Shown: positions 42,671-52,201 of the stretch, piece by piece
Layout of the letters: each line of letters starts with the position of its first letter
Numbering within the stretch: position 1 is the first letter of the stretch
From: Ciceribacter thiooxidans
GTDB taxonomy: Bacteria > Pseudomonadota > Alphaproteobacteria > Rhizobiales > Rhizobiaceae
Direction: 5' to 3'
DNA: 64,000 nucleotides
Assembly (NCBI RefSeq): GCF_014126615.1
Contig: NZ_CP059896.1
Span: 2,614,501-2,678,500 of the forward strand
Made by a program: the position numbers and the translations under genes
The notes under the pieces: model-generated
Databases searched by the model: none
The model's input: only the letters and a program-made list of their open reading frames with translations
What the model was told of the DNA's origin: nothing

Positions 42671-44986
42671 CTAGCCGGCAATCTTCGAGAAGTCGGCGAC
42701 CGTGCCGGTTGCCTCGCGGATTGCCTTCAAGAGTGCCAGGCGGTTGGCACGGATCGCGGCATCCTCGTCATTCACCAGCACGTCGTCGAAGAAGGTATCG
42801 ACCGGCGCGCGGAGCTTCGACAGCGCCTGCATGGCGGAACGGAAGTCTTCCTTGGCCACGGCTTCAGCGGCTTCCGCTGTCGCGACCCTGATCGCGGCGT
42901 AAAGCGCCTTTTCGGCATCGAGCGTCAGCAGCGCCTCGGAGACAGCGTCGGCGACGACGGTGCCCTTCTTCTCTTCAGCGGCGAGAAGCTGGGTGGCGCG
43001 CTTGGTGCCAGCAAGCAAGTTGATGCCGTCCTCGGAGGTGATGAAGGCGGTCAGTGCCTCGGCACGGCGGGCGACCATCAAGAGGTCGTCGGCTTCGGGG
43101 GTGAGCACCGCATCGATGATGTCGTGGCGGGCGCCCTGGTCGCGCAAGTAGACCTTCAGACGGTCGTGGAAGAAGGAGAGGAGGTCGGTAACGAGCGGCT
43201 GATGATCATGCAAGGGTTTGGCACCAGCCTCAGGCAGGTACGTTAGCGCTACGGAGAAACGCGCCGCCGTCTCGTTCTGAATCGATCGCACTTCTTTGGC
43301 AATCTCGTCGACTGGCGCATCACTCACCCGACGAAGCACTTCTACGACGCCGCCCCAAATGAGTTCGAGCAGCGGCAACCGAATGTCCTTCTCCAACAAG
43401 GTCCGCACCACACCAAGCGCTGCACGGCGCAGCGCATAGGGGTCCTTCGAGCCGGTCGGCTTCTCGTCAATGGCCCAGAAGCCTACTAGCGTGTCCAGCT
43501 TGTCCGCCAGCGCGACTGTGATCGCCACCTTGTCTTCCGGCACGCGGTCGGAGGGGCCTTGCGGCTTGTAATGGTCCTCGATCGCTGCGGCGACGCTCTC
43601 GTGCTCGCCCTGCAGCAACGCATATTTGCGGCCCATGACGCCCTGGAGTTCGGGGAATTCGCCGACGGCCTCGGTGCGCAGGTCGGCCTTCGCCAGCACC
43701 ACGGCGCGGTCGACGAGGGCGGCATCGGCGCCGACGATCGGCGCCAGTTCCTTCGCCAGCGTCCGGATGCGGGCAACGCGCTCGCCCTGCGTGCCGAGCT
43801 TGGCGTGGAAGGTGACGTTCAGCGCGTCGAGCTTGGCCATGCGCTGGTCGAGCGGCTTTGCAAGGTCGAGGCCGAATTTCGCGGCCGAGGCCTTCAGCGT
43901 GTCGAGGTCCGGCAGGTCGCCCTGGTCGCGCTTCCAGAAATGCAGCGCGTCGGAAAGGCGCGCGCGCACAACCTTGCCGTTGCCGTGCATGATCTCCTTG
44001 CCGCCGTCCTTCGCCTCGATGTTGGAGACGAGGATGAAGTGGTTGGAGAGCTTTTCCGTCTCGCCGTGCGGGCGGGTGACGAAGCACTTCTGGTTGGTCT
44101 TGATCGTCAGGCGGATGATTTCCGCCGGGATCGAGAGGAAATCCTCCTCGAAAGTGCCGAGCAGCACGTGCGGGTATTCGACGAGGCCGGAGACCTCTTC
44201 CAGCAGGTCGGCATCCTCGACGAGGTCGAGGCCGTTGGCAAAGGCGAGGTTCGCGGCATCCTGCGCGATGATCTGGCGGCGGCGCTCGGCGTCGAGCACG
44301 ACCTTCGCCTTTTCGAGGCTCGCGACGTAATCGCCGAAGCGCCGGACGGGGATCGCTTCCGGCGCGTGGAAGCGGTGGCCGTAGGTGACGTTGCTTGCCA
44401 CGATGCCGTCGATCTCGAAGGGAATGACGGCGACTTCGTCATGCTCGGTGCCGAAGGTGCAGACGATCGACTGCAACGGGCGTACCCAGCGCAGGCTTTC
44501 GCTGCCCTTGCCCTCGATGCCGCCATAGGACATGCCCCGCGGCATGGACCCGGAACCCGACCGCATCGACTTCGGCCAGGGGAAATCGCGGATGATGCCC
44601 GGCATGACGGCGGCGATGATTTCTTCGGCGGGGCGGCCGGGCTTCTCGATGAAGGCGACGTAGAAATCGCCCTTCTTCGGATCGCTCACCACCTGCGCCT
44701 GGGAGACGTCGGAAAGACCCGCGCCGCGCAGAAAACCCTCGATCGCCTTTTCCGGCGCGTCGACGCGCGGCCCCTTCTTCTCCTCGCGGACATCGGCGGA
44801 GCGAGCGGTGAGCCCGCGGATGTCGAGCGCAAGGCGGCGCGGCGTCCAGTATTCGCGCGCACCCTCGTAAGTCAGCCCCGCCTCGACCAGCGCGTCGGTC
44901 ACGAGCTTCTTCAGGTCGCCCGCCGCCTTGCGCTGCATGCGGGCAGGAATTTCCTCGGAGCGGAGTTCAAGCAGAAGATCGGGCAT
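42671..44986 (-). CDS. glyS: Glycyl-tRNA synthetase, beta subunit
   Basis: Predicted 771 aa; with GlyQ it forms the alpha2beta2 enzyme that charges tRNA-Gly. [17 protein letters not shown] at the N-terminus, [20 protein letters not shown] near 295 and [27 protein letters not shown] near 505 are family marks, and the C-terminal anticodon-binding helices are complete. AGGAAAG before the ATG at 44986 is preferred to the in-frame ATG at 45001. It is separated from glyQ by about 4.8 kb containing four other genes on the same strand. Confidence 0.96.
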   Translation of the reverse strand: MPDLLLELRSEEIPARMQRKAAGDLKKLVTDALVEAGLTYEGAREYWTPRRLALDIRGLTARSADVREEKKGPRVDAPEKAIEGFLRGAGLSDVSQAQVVSDPKKGDFYVAFIEKPGRPAEEIIAAVMPGIIRDFPWPKSMRSGSGSMPRGMSYGGIEGKGSESLRWVRPLQSIVCTFGTEHDEVAVIPFEIDGIVASNVTYGHRFHAPEAIPVRRFGDYVASLEKAKVVLDAERRRQIIAQDAANLAFANGLDLVEDADLLEEVSGLVEYPHVLLGTFEEDFLSIPAEIIRLTIKTNQKCFVTRPHGETEKLSNHFILVSNIEAKDGGKEIMHGNGKVVRARLSDALHFWKRDQGDLPDLDTLKASAAKFGLDLAKPLDQRMAKLDALNVTFHAKLGTQGERVARIRTLAKELAPIVGADAALVDRAVVLAKADLRTEAVGEFPELQGVMGRKYALLQGEHESVAAAIEDHYKPQGPSDRVPEDKVAITVALADKLDTLVGFWAIDEKPTGSKDPYALRRAALGVVRTLLEKDIRLPLLELIWGGVVEVLRRVSDAPVDEIAKEVRSIQNETAARFSVALTYLPEAGAKPLHDHQPLVTDLLSFFHDRLKVYLRDQGARHDIIDAVLTPEADDLLMVARRAEALTAFITSEDGINLLAGTKRATQLLAAEEKKGTVVADAVSEALLTLDAEKALYAAIRVATAEAAEAVAKEDFRSAMQALSKLRAPVDTFFDDVLVNDEDAAIRANRLALLKAIREATGTVADFSKIAG

Positions 44987-44998
44987 GGTCTCTTTCCT

Positions 44999-45190
44999 CA
45001 CCCTCCCCTTGAGGGGGAGGGTCGGACCGCAGGTCCGGGGTGGGGTGATAAAGGCTAGCTCCTGCTAGCAAAATTTGCCCCGTCCGCACAATCGCGAATT
45101 TGGCACGGAGCAGAGAAGATCTGATGGGATGGGCAAGCGTCACCCCCACCCGCCGCTTCGCGGCGACCTCCCCCCTCAAGGGGGAAGTGG
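44999..45190. repeat. RIME/REP-like intergenic mosaic element, copy 2 (inverted relative to copy 1)
   Basis: Read on the minus strand, this repeats the motif order of 1821-1953: a CCCCC/GGGGG hairpin, GCCGCGAAGCGGC, a spacer (longer here), then CACCCCACCCCGG, GGACCTGCGGTCC and the CCCTCCCC/GGGGAGGG hairpin. The stem bases vary together (GGAGC-GCTCC in copy 1, GGACC-GGTCC here), so base pairing rather than sequence is conserved. It lies between glyS and the DUF2207 gene. Confidence 0.82.
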
Positions 45191-45194
45191 GAGT

Positions 45195-47126
45195 TTACCA
45201 CCCTCCGCCACCGCCACCGCCGCCGCCGCCGCCGGAGAAGCCGCCGCCCGAGGAGAAGCCGGAGGACGAGCTCTTGACCGGTTGCGGGATGGTCGAGGCC
45301 ATGGTGGAGGCCATCGCCGAGGAGAAGCCGCCGATGCGGTCGCCGACGCCGCGCGAAAGATCGCCGTGATACCAGGCCGGCTGGTAGCTCGCCGCGGCGG
45401 CGCCGGCTGCGGCCGATGCGAGCCAGGTCTCGAAGGTGCTGGTCCAGGGCTTCTCGACGCCCAGCGCAACCGCATAGGGGAGCAGGGTTTCATAGTGGCT
45501 CGGCGACATTTTCGGTGCGCCCTGCATGTTGAGCCGGTCCTTCTCGGCGAGCGTCATGTAGGTGCGCAGGCCCTCGATACCGTCCATCATCTTGCGGCCG
45601 ATCGGCGTCGGCGCGCCCATCAGGAAGAAGAAGAGCACGTTGAGCAGCACGATGGCGCCGACCGCGATCACCACTTCCGTCTGTCCGGCATCGGCAAGGT
45701 CGAAGACGGCTGCCACGAGAACGAGGGACAGGATGCTGAAACCGACGAAACCGATCACCGTCAGCACGACGATCGCGACAATCTTCGAAAGGAGCGAGGA
45801 GTTGCGGCTCACCCCCTTGCCGATCGCCACCCCGAACGCGCCGAAGAAGATGGAAAAGAAAGTCGGGATGAACATCAGCCCGATCGTGTCTTCTTCCAGC
45901 GTTCCGAAGACGAAGAGCGCCACGAGTGCTGCGATGCTAAGCGCCACGCCGCCGGCGAAGTAGCCGGAATTGGCGCGGTAGTATTTGCCGCGATGCTCCT
46001 TCTCGATGGCGCTGCGGAACTTGCGGCCGACGCTCTCGACCCGCTTTCCGTTCTTCTTGTCGATGGTGAACGCGCTGTCGGCCTCGCCGAGTTCCGCAAG
46101 CAGGCTCGCCTGCCCGCCCGGAAGCGTCGTCGGCGCGGCCTTGCCGGTCCGCCGCACGACGATCGACTTTTCCAGATCGTCGAGCTCGACATAGCCGTGG
46201 ACCGCGAGATCGATCAGCGAGGCGGAGAGCGCCGTCCAGCCGGCACCGGAAAAGCCCTTGTTGTCGATGTAGTTGACGAGCGCCGGCGAAATGCCCTCCG
46301 GCGGGTCCCAGCGCGGCACGATCACGCCCCCGTCCGGATCGCGGCCGACGGCGATCCACGAACGCAGGTAGTAGGCAAAGACCAGGAAGAGCCCGCCGAA
46401 GCCGAGGATCGCGTTGATGTTATCGCGGAGGAACCACCACCGGCTCTGCCCGGCGGTCGGCGCGGCGACGACGCCTTTCGGGAAGCCGAGGACGATGGTC
46501 AGCCCCTCCTGAGGGCCGAGCGCACCGGTCGTCTCGAACTCCAGACCACCGCTGCCGGGCACCACGCGGGCATCGCTCTCCGTCGATCCCTGCGAGCCGG
46601 TATAGACGGCCGTCTTCGTCGGCGTCGCACCGTCCGGAAGCGAGACCGTGGCGCTCGCCTCCTCGATCGGGAACTGCCAGCCGTTGCCGGTGACGTTCCA
46701 ATAGAGCTCGTCATGATCGTCGAAATAGCGGATCTGCCGGCCGGTTTTATAGGTGAAGCGGTAGGTATATTCCCCCGGAGAGAGGAAGGTGTCGGCCGAG
46801 CCGGCATAGATGCGAATGCCGCCGGAAATGGTTTCGGTATGGTTCGCCTCGGGCTCGTCGTCGCGTTCGACCGAAAGGAGTTCGAAGTCGACCTTCGTGC
46901 GGCGACCGGCGGCGTCGACGGCATAGAGCGGGAAGTCGCGGAAGATGCCGCGCCGGATCTCGTTGCCCTCGGCGTTGACGGTGATCGTTTCCGTCACCGT
47001 CAGGGTCGCGTCGGCAGCGACCTCGATATCGGCATGATAGGACCTGATGACCTCTTCGGCCGCAGCCCCCCTCACGAGGGCCAGCGAGAGGAACATCGTG
47101 AAGAGGAGGCCGAAGAGCGTTTTCAC
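45195..47126 (-). CDS. DUF2207 membrane protein with Gly-rich tail
   Basis: Predicted 643 aa. A signal peptide (1-23) precedes an extracytoplasmic DUF2207 domain ([20 protein letters not shown] near 27, [21 protein letters not shown] near 120). One TM lies at about 232-252, more hydrophobic segments lie at 390-520, then a soluble domain, and the end is [10 protein letters not shown] followed by an all-Gly run and W. Such proteins commonly pair with LemA; here lemA lies two genes upstream with an EPSP synthase gene between. The gap to that gene is 6 nt. Function unknown; a membrane or envelope role is likely. Confidence 0.87.
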   Translation of the reverse strand: MKTLFGLLFTMFLSLALVRGAAAEEVIRSYHADIEVAADATLTVTETITVNAEGNEIRRGIFRDFPLYAVDAAGRRTKVDFELLSVERDDEPEANHTETISGGIRIYAGSADTFLSPGEYTYRFTYKTGRQIRYFDDHDELYWNVTGNGWQFPIEEASATVSLPDGATPTKTAVYTGSQGSTESDARVVPGSGGLEFETTGALGPQEGLTIVLGFPKGVVAAPTAGQSRWWFLRDNINAILGFGGLFLVFAYYLRSWIAVGRDPDGGVIVPRWDPPEGISPALVNYIDNKGFSGAGWTALSASLIDLAVHGYVELDDLEKSIVVRRTGKAAPTTLPGGQASLLAELGEADSAFTIDKKNGKRVESVGRKFRSAIEKEHRGKYYRANSGYFAGGVALSIAALVALFVFGTLEEDTIGLMFIPTFFSIFFGAFGVAIGKGVSRNSSLLSKIVAIVVLTVIGFVGFSILSLVLVAAVFDLADAGQTEVVIAVGAIVLLNVLFFFLMGAPTPIGRKMMDGIEGLRTYMTLAEKDRLNMQGAPKMSPSHYETLLPYAVALGVEKPWTSTFETWLASAAAGAAAASYQPAWYHGDLSRGVGDRIGGFSSAMASTMASTIPQPVKSSSSGFSSGGGFSGGGGGGGGGGGW

Positions 47127-47132
47127 GGTCGA

Positions 47133-48389
47133 TTATCCCGCCTTGTATTGGACGCCGAGGGAGGCCAGCGCATCCCAGTAGTCGGGATAGGTCTTGGCGA
47201 CACAGCCGGGGTCGAGAATGGTGATGCCGGAAATCTTCAGTCCGGCAAGCGCGAAGCTCATGGCGATGCGATGGTCGGCGAAGGTATCGATCGCAGTCGG
47301 CAGGTCCTGGCCGGCGAGTGCCGGATCGGAAAAGACGAGAAGGTCGTCGCCCTCCTCTGTCGCGAGCCCCGGGCGGATATTGTTCAGCCCCGTCGAGAGC
47401 GCCCGCACCCGGTCGCATTCCTTGACGCGAAGATTGGCGATGCCGGTGAAACGGACCGGCTTGTCGTTGAACACCGCGAGCACCGCGATCGTCGGGATCG
47501 CGTCCTGCATCTGCGAGCCGTCGATCACCGCCGGCATCGACGGGAAGGCGGCAATCACATCATGCGCCTTGGCATCCGGCTGGGTGAATGCACCGGCCGG
47601 CGTGCCGATGTCGATTGTGCCGCCGGTCAGCACTTCCGCCGCCCAGAGATAGGTGGCGGCAGACGCGTCCGGTTCGATGTGGAAGTCGGTCGCCGTATAG
47701 CCGGTCGGCGCGATCCGCCAGGAGGCGGGCGTCGGCTGCTCGACGCGCGCACCGAAAGCGCGCATGGCGGCAAGCGTCAGGTCGATATAGCCGCGCGCGC
47801 CGATGTCGGCGCCGGCAAGCTCGATCACGAACGGTTCCGAACCACAGGCCGCCGCCATCTGCAGGGCGGAGACATACTGACTGGAAAGGCCCGCATCGAT
47901 CACCACGCGGTTTTCGGCGAAAGCGCCGGTGGCATCGATGGTGACCGGCGGACAGCCGGTCGGCGCGTCGATCGCCACACCCAGAGAACGCAGCGCATCG
48001 ACCAGCGGCCGGATCGGGCGCTTGCGCATGTGCTCGTCGCCGTCGACTACATAGCGCCCGCGGCCGAGCGCCAGCGCTGCGGTGAGGAAGCGGGTGGCCG
48101 TGCCGGCATTGCCGAGAAAGAGCGGCGCGGTCGGCGGTTTTAGCTCGCCGGAACTCGTGACGACGAAGGTCGTCGCATCGGGCTCGTCGACGGTTACGCC
48201 CATCGCCCGCAGCGCCTCGGCCATGTAGCGGGTGTCGTCGCTCTTCAGCGCGCCGGTGAGACGGCTCGTCCCCTTCGCAAGCCCGGCGAGCAGCAGTGCG
48301 CGATTGGTGATCGATTTCGAACCCGGAGGGCTCACCCGTCCGGTGAGCGGATGGCCGGGCGGAATGATGGTCAGTCTGTCTGTCTTCAT
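47133..48389 (-). CDS. aroA: 3-phosphoshikimate 1-carboxyvinyltransferase (EPSP synthase), atypical loop
   Basis: Predicted 418 aa. Catalytic residues of EPSP synthase are all recognisable: PGSKSITNRALLLAGLAKG near 22 (Lys and Arg), MRKRP near 120, MQDAIPT (Asp) near 305, RVKECDRVRAL (Glu) near 335, FADHRIAMSFAL (Arg) near 380 and the Lys of DPGCVAKTYPDY. The phosphoenolpyruvate loop reads LGNAGTATRFLTA: the Gly96 and Thr97 equivalents are kept, but Phe stands where class I enzymes have Pro101. It resembles class I more than the CP4-type class II typical of rhizobia, so it may be a second copy. Its place between lemA and DUF2207, with 42- and 6-nt gaps, is unusual. Confidence 0.88.
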   Translation of the reverse strand: MKTDRLTIIPPGHPLTGRVSPPGSKSITNRALLLAGLAKGTSRLTGALKSDDTRYMAEALRAMGVTVDEPDATTFVVTSSGELKPPTAPLFLGNAGTATRFLTAALALGRGRYVVDGDEHMRKRPIRPLVDALRSLGVAIDAPTGCPPVTIDATGAFAENRVVIDAGLSSQYVSALQMAAACGSEPFVIELAGADIGARGYIDLTLAAMRAFGARVEQPTPASWRIAPTGYTATDFHIEPDASAATYLWAAEVLTGGTIDIGTPAGAFTQPDAKAHDVIAAFPSMPAVIDGSQMQDAIPTIAVLAVFNDKPVRFTGIANLRVKECDRVRALSTGLNNIRPGLATEEGDDLLVFSDPALAGQDLPTAIDTFADHRIAMSFALAGLKISGITILDPGCVAKTYPDYWDALASLGVQYKAG

Positions 48390-48431
48390 GCGTCTTGTCT
48401 CGGTCGCGCTCCGCTTCCGGGAGCGCTCAAC

Positions 48432-48983
48432 TTAGAACTTCACCGTCGGAACGGCGCGGTCGGCCTCGTTGGCGATCTCGAAATAGGGCTTCTTGGCAAA
48501 GCCGAACTGGCCGGCCACCAGATTGGAAGGGAAGCTCTCGACCTTGACGTTCAGGTCGCGCGCGGCGCCGTTGTAGTAGCGGCGCGACATCTGGATTTCG
48601 CCTTCGATGGTTTCGAGCGAACGCTGCAGTTCCAGGAAGTTCTGGTTGGCCTTGAGGTCCGGATAGGCTTCCGCGAGCGCGATCACCCGGCCGAGCGCCT
48701 GGCCGAGCAGGCCTTCGGCGACGGCACGCCCCTCGACATCGCCGGCGGGTACGGCCTGCGCCTTGTTGCGCAGCGCGACCACTTCCTCGAGCGTCGATTT
48801 CTCGTGACCCGCATAGCCCTTGACCGTCTCGATGAGGTTCGGGATCAGGTCGGCGCGGCGCTTCAGCTGCACGTCGATGCCGGACCACGCCTCCTCGGCC
48901 ATCTGCCGGGCTTTGACGAGGCCGTTATAGATGAAAACAACGTATAGAACGAGGGCGGCAAGTATCGCGAGAATAGTATACAT
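48432..48983 (-). CDS. lemA: LemA family protein
   Basis: Predicted 183 aa. One N-terminal membrane helix (TILAILAALVLYVVFIYNGL) leads to a long helical, coiled-coil domain with LKRRADLIPNLIETVKGYAGHE near 42 and NFLELQRSLETIEGEIQMSRRYYN near 115, the LemA signature. LemA proteins are membrane-anchored with the bulk outside and often neighbour DUF2207 or TPM-domain proteins. The ATG at 48983 gives the usual short leader; the frame is open to 49010. It is followed at 42 nt by the EPSP synthase gene. Confidence 0.92.
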   Translation of the reverse strand: MYTILAILAALVLYVVFIYNGLVKARQMAEEAWSGIDVQLKRRADLIPNLIETVKGYAGHEKSTLEEVVALRNKAQAVPAGDVEGRAVAEGLLGQALGRVIALAEAYPDLKANQNFLELQRSLETIEGEIQMSRRYYNGAARDLNVKVESFPSNLVAGQFGFAKKPYFEIANEADRAVPTVKF

Positions 48984-49073
48984 CTTCCATGCTCCGGCGA
49001 GGGCAAACAATGCCGGACCTTATGCGTCCCGGCGCTGAAAGTCACCAGCCATTCTAGGGTCTTGCGGCGACTG

Positions 49074-49814
49074 TCATCGAGAATCTGTGTGATCTGCGCC
49101 CGTCCGGCGCCATGCCCGTTCGCGGCTGGAAAGATCGGCAAGGGCGATCTCTTGCCCGGGACGGATCGCCCGCAGGAAGCCGTCGCAGACAAGCAACAAC
49201 AGGAGCTTGCCAACACCCCCGGCCGCGACGAGATGCAGCGCTGTTCGCGCACTCGCCATGTCCATCGGCGCGGATCCGGAGATGTCGAAACTGGCGGCGT
49301 CCAGCCCGAACGAGACCAGCGTGAGCGTGACGATCAGGGCGGGATGCCACTGAACCGCGCCCGTCGACCGTCCCTCTTCGCGTGCGGAAACATCGCCGAG
49401 GTCGCTCATCGCGTAGACCGGCATCCAGAGGCTGACAATCGGAACGAGAAATCCGGCGACCGCCACCGATGGCGCGTAGCGCACGCTGCCGGGCGCAATG
49501 CGTTCGGCCAGCACGACGGAAAGCCAGATCAGCCGGAGCCAGAAGAGCAGGAGCACGCCACCCAGCAGGATCACCGTGAGATCCCACCCGGGCTCGATCG
49601 AAAGCCAGGTCCGAACGGCAGGGCTGTCGATTCCGGCGGTGATCCGCGATCCGGTGCGTTCGACCACGTAGGTCGCGTAGGCAAGGTAGAGATAGGAGAC
49701 GACCTTGACGGCAATCAGCGCGCCGGTGGCCAGCGCAAGCCATTCCCAGAGGCGACGCGCCCGACCGAGTCGCCGGGCGAAGGCAGGAGCCGGCAGGGAC
49801 CGGCTCGGCGTCAC
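49074..49814 (-). CDS. DUF4328-type integral membrane protein
   Basis: Predicted 246 aa with about five or six hydrophobic segments (for example [20 protein letters not shown] near 20, [20 protein letters not shown] near 75, [20 protein letters not shown] near 112). The layout and the [11 protein letters not shown] segment resemble DUF4328 proteins. The frame is open far upstream through glyQ, but the GTG at 49814 overlaps the glyQ stop (GTGA), the coupling expected for the next gene, so it is taken as the start. Function unknown. Confidence 0.72.
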   Translation of the reverse strand: MTPSRSLPAPAFARRLGRARRLWEWLALATGALIAVKVVSYLYLAYATYVVERTGSRITAGIDSPAVRTWLSIEPGWDLTVILLGGVLLLFWLRLIWLSVVLAERIAPGSVRYAPSVAVAGFLVPIVSLWMPVYAMSDLGDVSAREEGRSTGAVQWHPALIVTLTLVSFGLDAASFDISGSAPMDMASARTALHLVAAGGVGKLLLLLVCDGFLRAIRPGQEIALADLSSRERAWRRTGADHTDSR

Positions 49815-50764
49815 GCGGCGTTGCCGAGATTCGCCCCGCCGGCATCCGTCAGCAGGAAGGCTTCGCCGCAGGCCTTGGCGAGCGTGCGTACACGCAGGAT
49901 ATAGCTCTGGCGTTCGGTGACCGAGATCACGCCGCGGGCATCGAGCAGGTTGAAGACGTGGCTCGCCTTGATGCACTGGTCGTAGGCCGGAAAGACGCAT
50001 TTGTGCAGGCGCTGGTTGTCGCTTTCGCCCGGGGCGCCGGCGGCGAGAAGCGCCTGGCATTCCTTTTCCGCGTCTTCGAAATGCCGGTGCAGCATTTCGG
50101 TGTTGGCGTATTCGAAATTGTGCCGTGAATATTCCTGCTCGGCCTGCAGAAAGACGTCGCCGTAGGAGATCTTCTCCTCGCCCTCGCGGCCGTTGAAGTT
50201 GAGATCGTAGACGTTGTCGACGCCCTGCACATACATGGCCAGACGCTCGAGGCCGTAGGTGAGTTCGCCGGCGACCGGCGAGCACTCGATGCCGCAGACC
50301 TGCTGGAAATAGGTGAACTGCGAGACTTCCATGCCGTCGCACCAGCATTCCCAGCCGAGACCCCAGGCGCCCAGCGTCGGGCTTTCCCAGTCGTCCTCGA
50401 CGAAGCGGATGTCGTGCAGCAGCGGATCAAGGCCGATCGCCTTCAGCGAGCCGAGATAGAGCTCCTGCAGGTTGGACGGGTTCGGCTTCAGGATCACCTG
50501 ATACTGGTAGTAATGCTGAAGACGGTTCGGATTTTCGCCGTAGCGGCCGTCGGAGGGGCGGCGCGAGGGCTGCACATAGGCCGCTTTCCACGGCTTCGGA
50601 CCAAGCGCGCGAAGCGTCGTCGCCGGATGGAAGGTGCCGGCGCCAACTTCCATGTCGTAGGGCTGCAGGACGGCGCAACCCTTGTCGGCCCAGTAGTTGT
50701 GCAGCGTCAGGATGAGCGCCTGGAACGAGCGCTTGGGGTCCATGTGGGCAGGAATATCGGACAT
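49811..50764 (-). CDS. glyQ: Glycyl-tRNA synthetase, alpha subunit
   Basis: Predicted 317 aa, catalytic subunit of the heterotetrameric bacterial enzyme. [20 protein letters not shown] near 15, [18 protein letters not shown] near 38, [20 protein letters not shown] near 64 and [19 protein letters not shown] near 135 are diagnostic. The frame is open to 51454 through the TetR gene, but homology starts at [10 protein letters not shown] (ATG at 50764). The stop overlaps the GTG of the DUF4328 gene. Confidence 0.95.
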   Translation of the reverse strand: MSDIPAHMDPKRSFQALILTLHNYWADKGCAVLQPYDMEVGAGTFHPATTLRALGPKPWKAAYVQPSRRPSDGRYGENPNRLQHYYQYQVILKPNPSNLQELYLGSLKAIGLDPLLHDIRFVEDDWESPTLGAWGLGWECWCDGMEVSQFTYFQQVCGIECSPVAGELTYGLERLAMYVQGVDNVYDLNFNGREGEEKISYGDVFLQAEQEYSRHNFEYANTEMLHRHFEDAEKECQALLAAGAPGESDNQRLHKCVFPAYDQCIKASHVFNLLDARGVISVTERQSYILRVRTLAKACGEAFLLTDAGGANLGNAA

Positions 50765-50853
50765 GGTGAAAGCCGGTCTTTGCTGGATCAGGATGTTACC
50801 GGGGTCAGTGCCACGCCCGGCCGGTCGGGTCAAGAGTCTGCACCGCGGCGAGG

Positions 50854-51420
50854 TCAGTCCCGCGCTCCCCGTTCGATCAATTGCAGCAGCGACGCCGCCT
50901 GATCCCGCAGCCCTTCGCGGAAACCCATCTGCGCGCGCACGATCGCACCCTCGATGACGATCATCGTCTCGCCGGCGACGCGCTCTGGCGCGGACAGGCC
51001 TAGACGGGTGGCGATGCCCCGCACATAGTCCTCCAGTTCGACCTTGTGGCCCATGGCGCCCTCGAATGCCTGCCCGAATTCCGCAACCGTATTGATGAAG
51101 GCGCAGCCGCGAAAATCCGGCTCTGCGAACCATTCGTCGAGCGCGAAGGCGAGCGCGGCAAGTCCCCGCTCCTCGATATGCCTTTCCACACGACCGCTGA
51201 ACGCAGCCATCCAGCTCTCGTGGCGCGCGACGAGGAAGGCGCGGACCAGATCGTCCTTGGAGGGGAAATTGTTGTAGAACGACATCTTGGCGACGCGGGC
51301 TTCGGCAATGATCGTGTCGATGCCGGTGGCACGGATGCCGTTGCGGTAGAACAAGCGCTTTGCCGTTTCCAGGATGCGCTCCCGCGCAGGCGCCGCTGAT
51401 TTCGTCTTCGTTCCGGTCAT
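50854..51420 (-). CDS. TetR/AcrR family transcriptional regulator
   Basis: Predicted 188 aa. The N-terminal helix-turn-helix runs from [21 protein letters not shown] near 13 through [24 protein letters not shown] to about 60; the C-terminal ligand domain follows. It is divergent from the DUF1348 gene. The 76-bp gap holds two perfect palindromes sharing the half AGACCTGT/AGACAG, which are the likely operators for autoregulation and for control of the DUF1348 gene. Confidence 0.92.
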   Translation of the reverse strand: MTGTKTKSAAPARERILETAKRLFYRNGIRATGIDTIIAEARVAKMSFYNNFPSKDDLVRAFLVARHESWMAAFSGRVERHIEERGLAALAFALDEWFAEPDFRGCAFINTVAEFGQAFEGAMGHKVELEDYVRGIATRLGLSAPERVAGETMIVIEGAIVRAQMGFREGLRDQAASLLQLIERGARD

Positions 51421-51438
51421 GACCGTTCTTGACAGACA

Positions 51439-51479
51439 GACCTGTACAGGTCAAGTATATAGACAGACCTGTCTATATA
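51439..51479. promoter_or_regulatory. Twin palindromic operators between TetR and DUF1348 genes
   Basis: Site 1 is GACCTGTACAGGTC (51439-51452), a perfect 14-bp palindrome. Site 2 is TATATAGACAG-AC-CTGTCTATATA (51456-51479), a perfect 11-bp dyad with a 2-nt centre. The 12-mer AGACAGACCTGT occurs in both (51434-51445 and 51461-51472). A consensus TTGACA lies at 51429-51434, just before site 1, so bound regulator would cover the promoter. Confidence 0.8.
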
Positions 51480-51496
51480 ACAAAAAGGAATCATTC

Positions 51497-51967
51497 ATGT
51501 CGAACCAGCGCCCTCCCCTTCCGCCCTTCGACGAGGAAACTGCCCGCCAAAAGGTCCGGGCCGCCGAAGATGCATGGAACAGCCGCGATCCCGAGCGCGT
51601 CTCGCTCGCCTACAGCCTCGACAGCCGCTGGCGCAACCGCGCGGATTTCCTGACCGGGCGCGCCGACATCGTGGCGTTTCTCACGCGTAAATGGATACGC
51701 GAGCTCGACTACCGGCTGATCAAGGAAATCTGGGCGTTTCGGGAGAATCGCATAGCGGTGCGCTTTGCCTATGAATGGCACGACGACGCACGGAACTGGT
51801 TCCGCTCGTACGGCAACGAGAACTGGCAGTTCGATGCCGACGGCCTGATGACCCACCGTCACGCATCGATCAACGATCTCCCGATCAAGGAAGCCGACCG
51901 CCTGTTCCACTGGCCGCTCGGACGCAGGCCCGACGACCATCCCTCGCTGTCCGATCTCGGATTGTAG
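51497..51967 (+). CDS. DUF1348 (SnoaL/NTF2-like) protein
   Basis: Predicted 156 aa, nearly the whole DUF1348 domain of the NTF2-like fold. [18 protein letters not shown] near 24, [18 protein letters not shown] near 42 and [20 protein letters not shown] near 92 are the conserved segments. AAAAGGA lies 7 nt before the ATG. It is divergent from, and presumably controlled by, the TetR gene. Such pairs often respond to small toxic or redox-active compounds, but no ligand can be named. Confidence 0.9.
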   Translation: MSNQRPPLPPFDEETARQKVRAAEDAWNSRDPERVSLAYSLDSRWRNRADFLTGRADIVAFLTRKWIRELDYRLIKEIWAFRENRIAVRFAYEWHDDARNWFRSYGNENWQFDADGLMTHRHASINDLPIKEADRLFHWPLGRRPDDHPSLSDLGL

Positions 51968-51979
51968 GGGCGGCGAGCG

Positions 51980-52171
51980 CTATTCGCCTTCCCGCTTGAC
52001 GCGGTACTCGCCGGTTTCGGGGTCCTTGACCAGCGTTCCCATGGCGCCGGTCTCCCGTTCCTGCTCGGCCTGCTTCGAACGAGCGGAGAGCTTCTCTGCA
52101 TCCGCGACGAAGCGGCGGTAGAGCAGCATTCCGCCGCCGACCAGCAGAAGCAGGAGGATCAACTGCGCCAT
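51980..52171 (-). CDS. Small single-span membrane protein, 63 aa
   Basis: Residues 2-18 (AQLILLLLLVGGGMLLY) form one membrane helix, followed by RRFVADAEKLSARSKQAEQE, a charged helix, and a short end with MGTLVKDPETGEYRV. Small proteins of this shape, with a DPETGEY motif near the end, are common in Rhizobiales, often next to protease genes. The start is 30 nt after the S49 peptidase stop on the same strand, so the two are probably co-transcribed. Function unknown. Confidence 0.7.
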   Translation of the reverse strand: MAQLILLLLLVGGGMLLYRRFVADAEKLSARSKQAEQERETGAMGTLVKDPETGEYRVKREGE

Positions 52172-52201
52172 GCGTTCCGTTCCCGTGTCGTTTTCGCGGC
52201 C

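Noticed and set aside
45195-45270. GCC/CCG-repeat tract read as a possible microsatellite or repeat element
   Set aside because: It is the coding sequence of the Gly-rich C-terminus of the DUF2207 protein.
45075-48143. A 1022-aa plus-strand frame through DUF2207 and the EPSP synthase gene
   Set aside because: It is antisense to two clear genes, extremely rich in Arg, His, Asp and Gly, and crosses the mosaic repeat. It is a composition artefact.
50765-51454. N-terminal extension of the glyQ frame
   Set aside because: It runs through the TetR gene in another frame and reads as Arg/His-rich antisense-like sequence. GlyQ homology starts at 50764.
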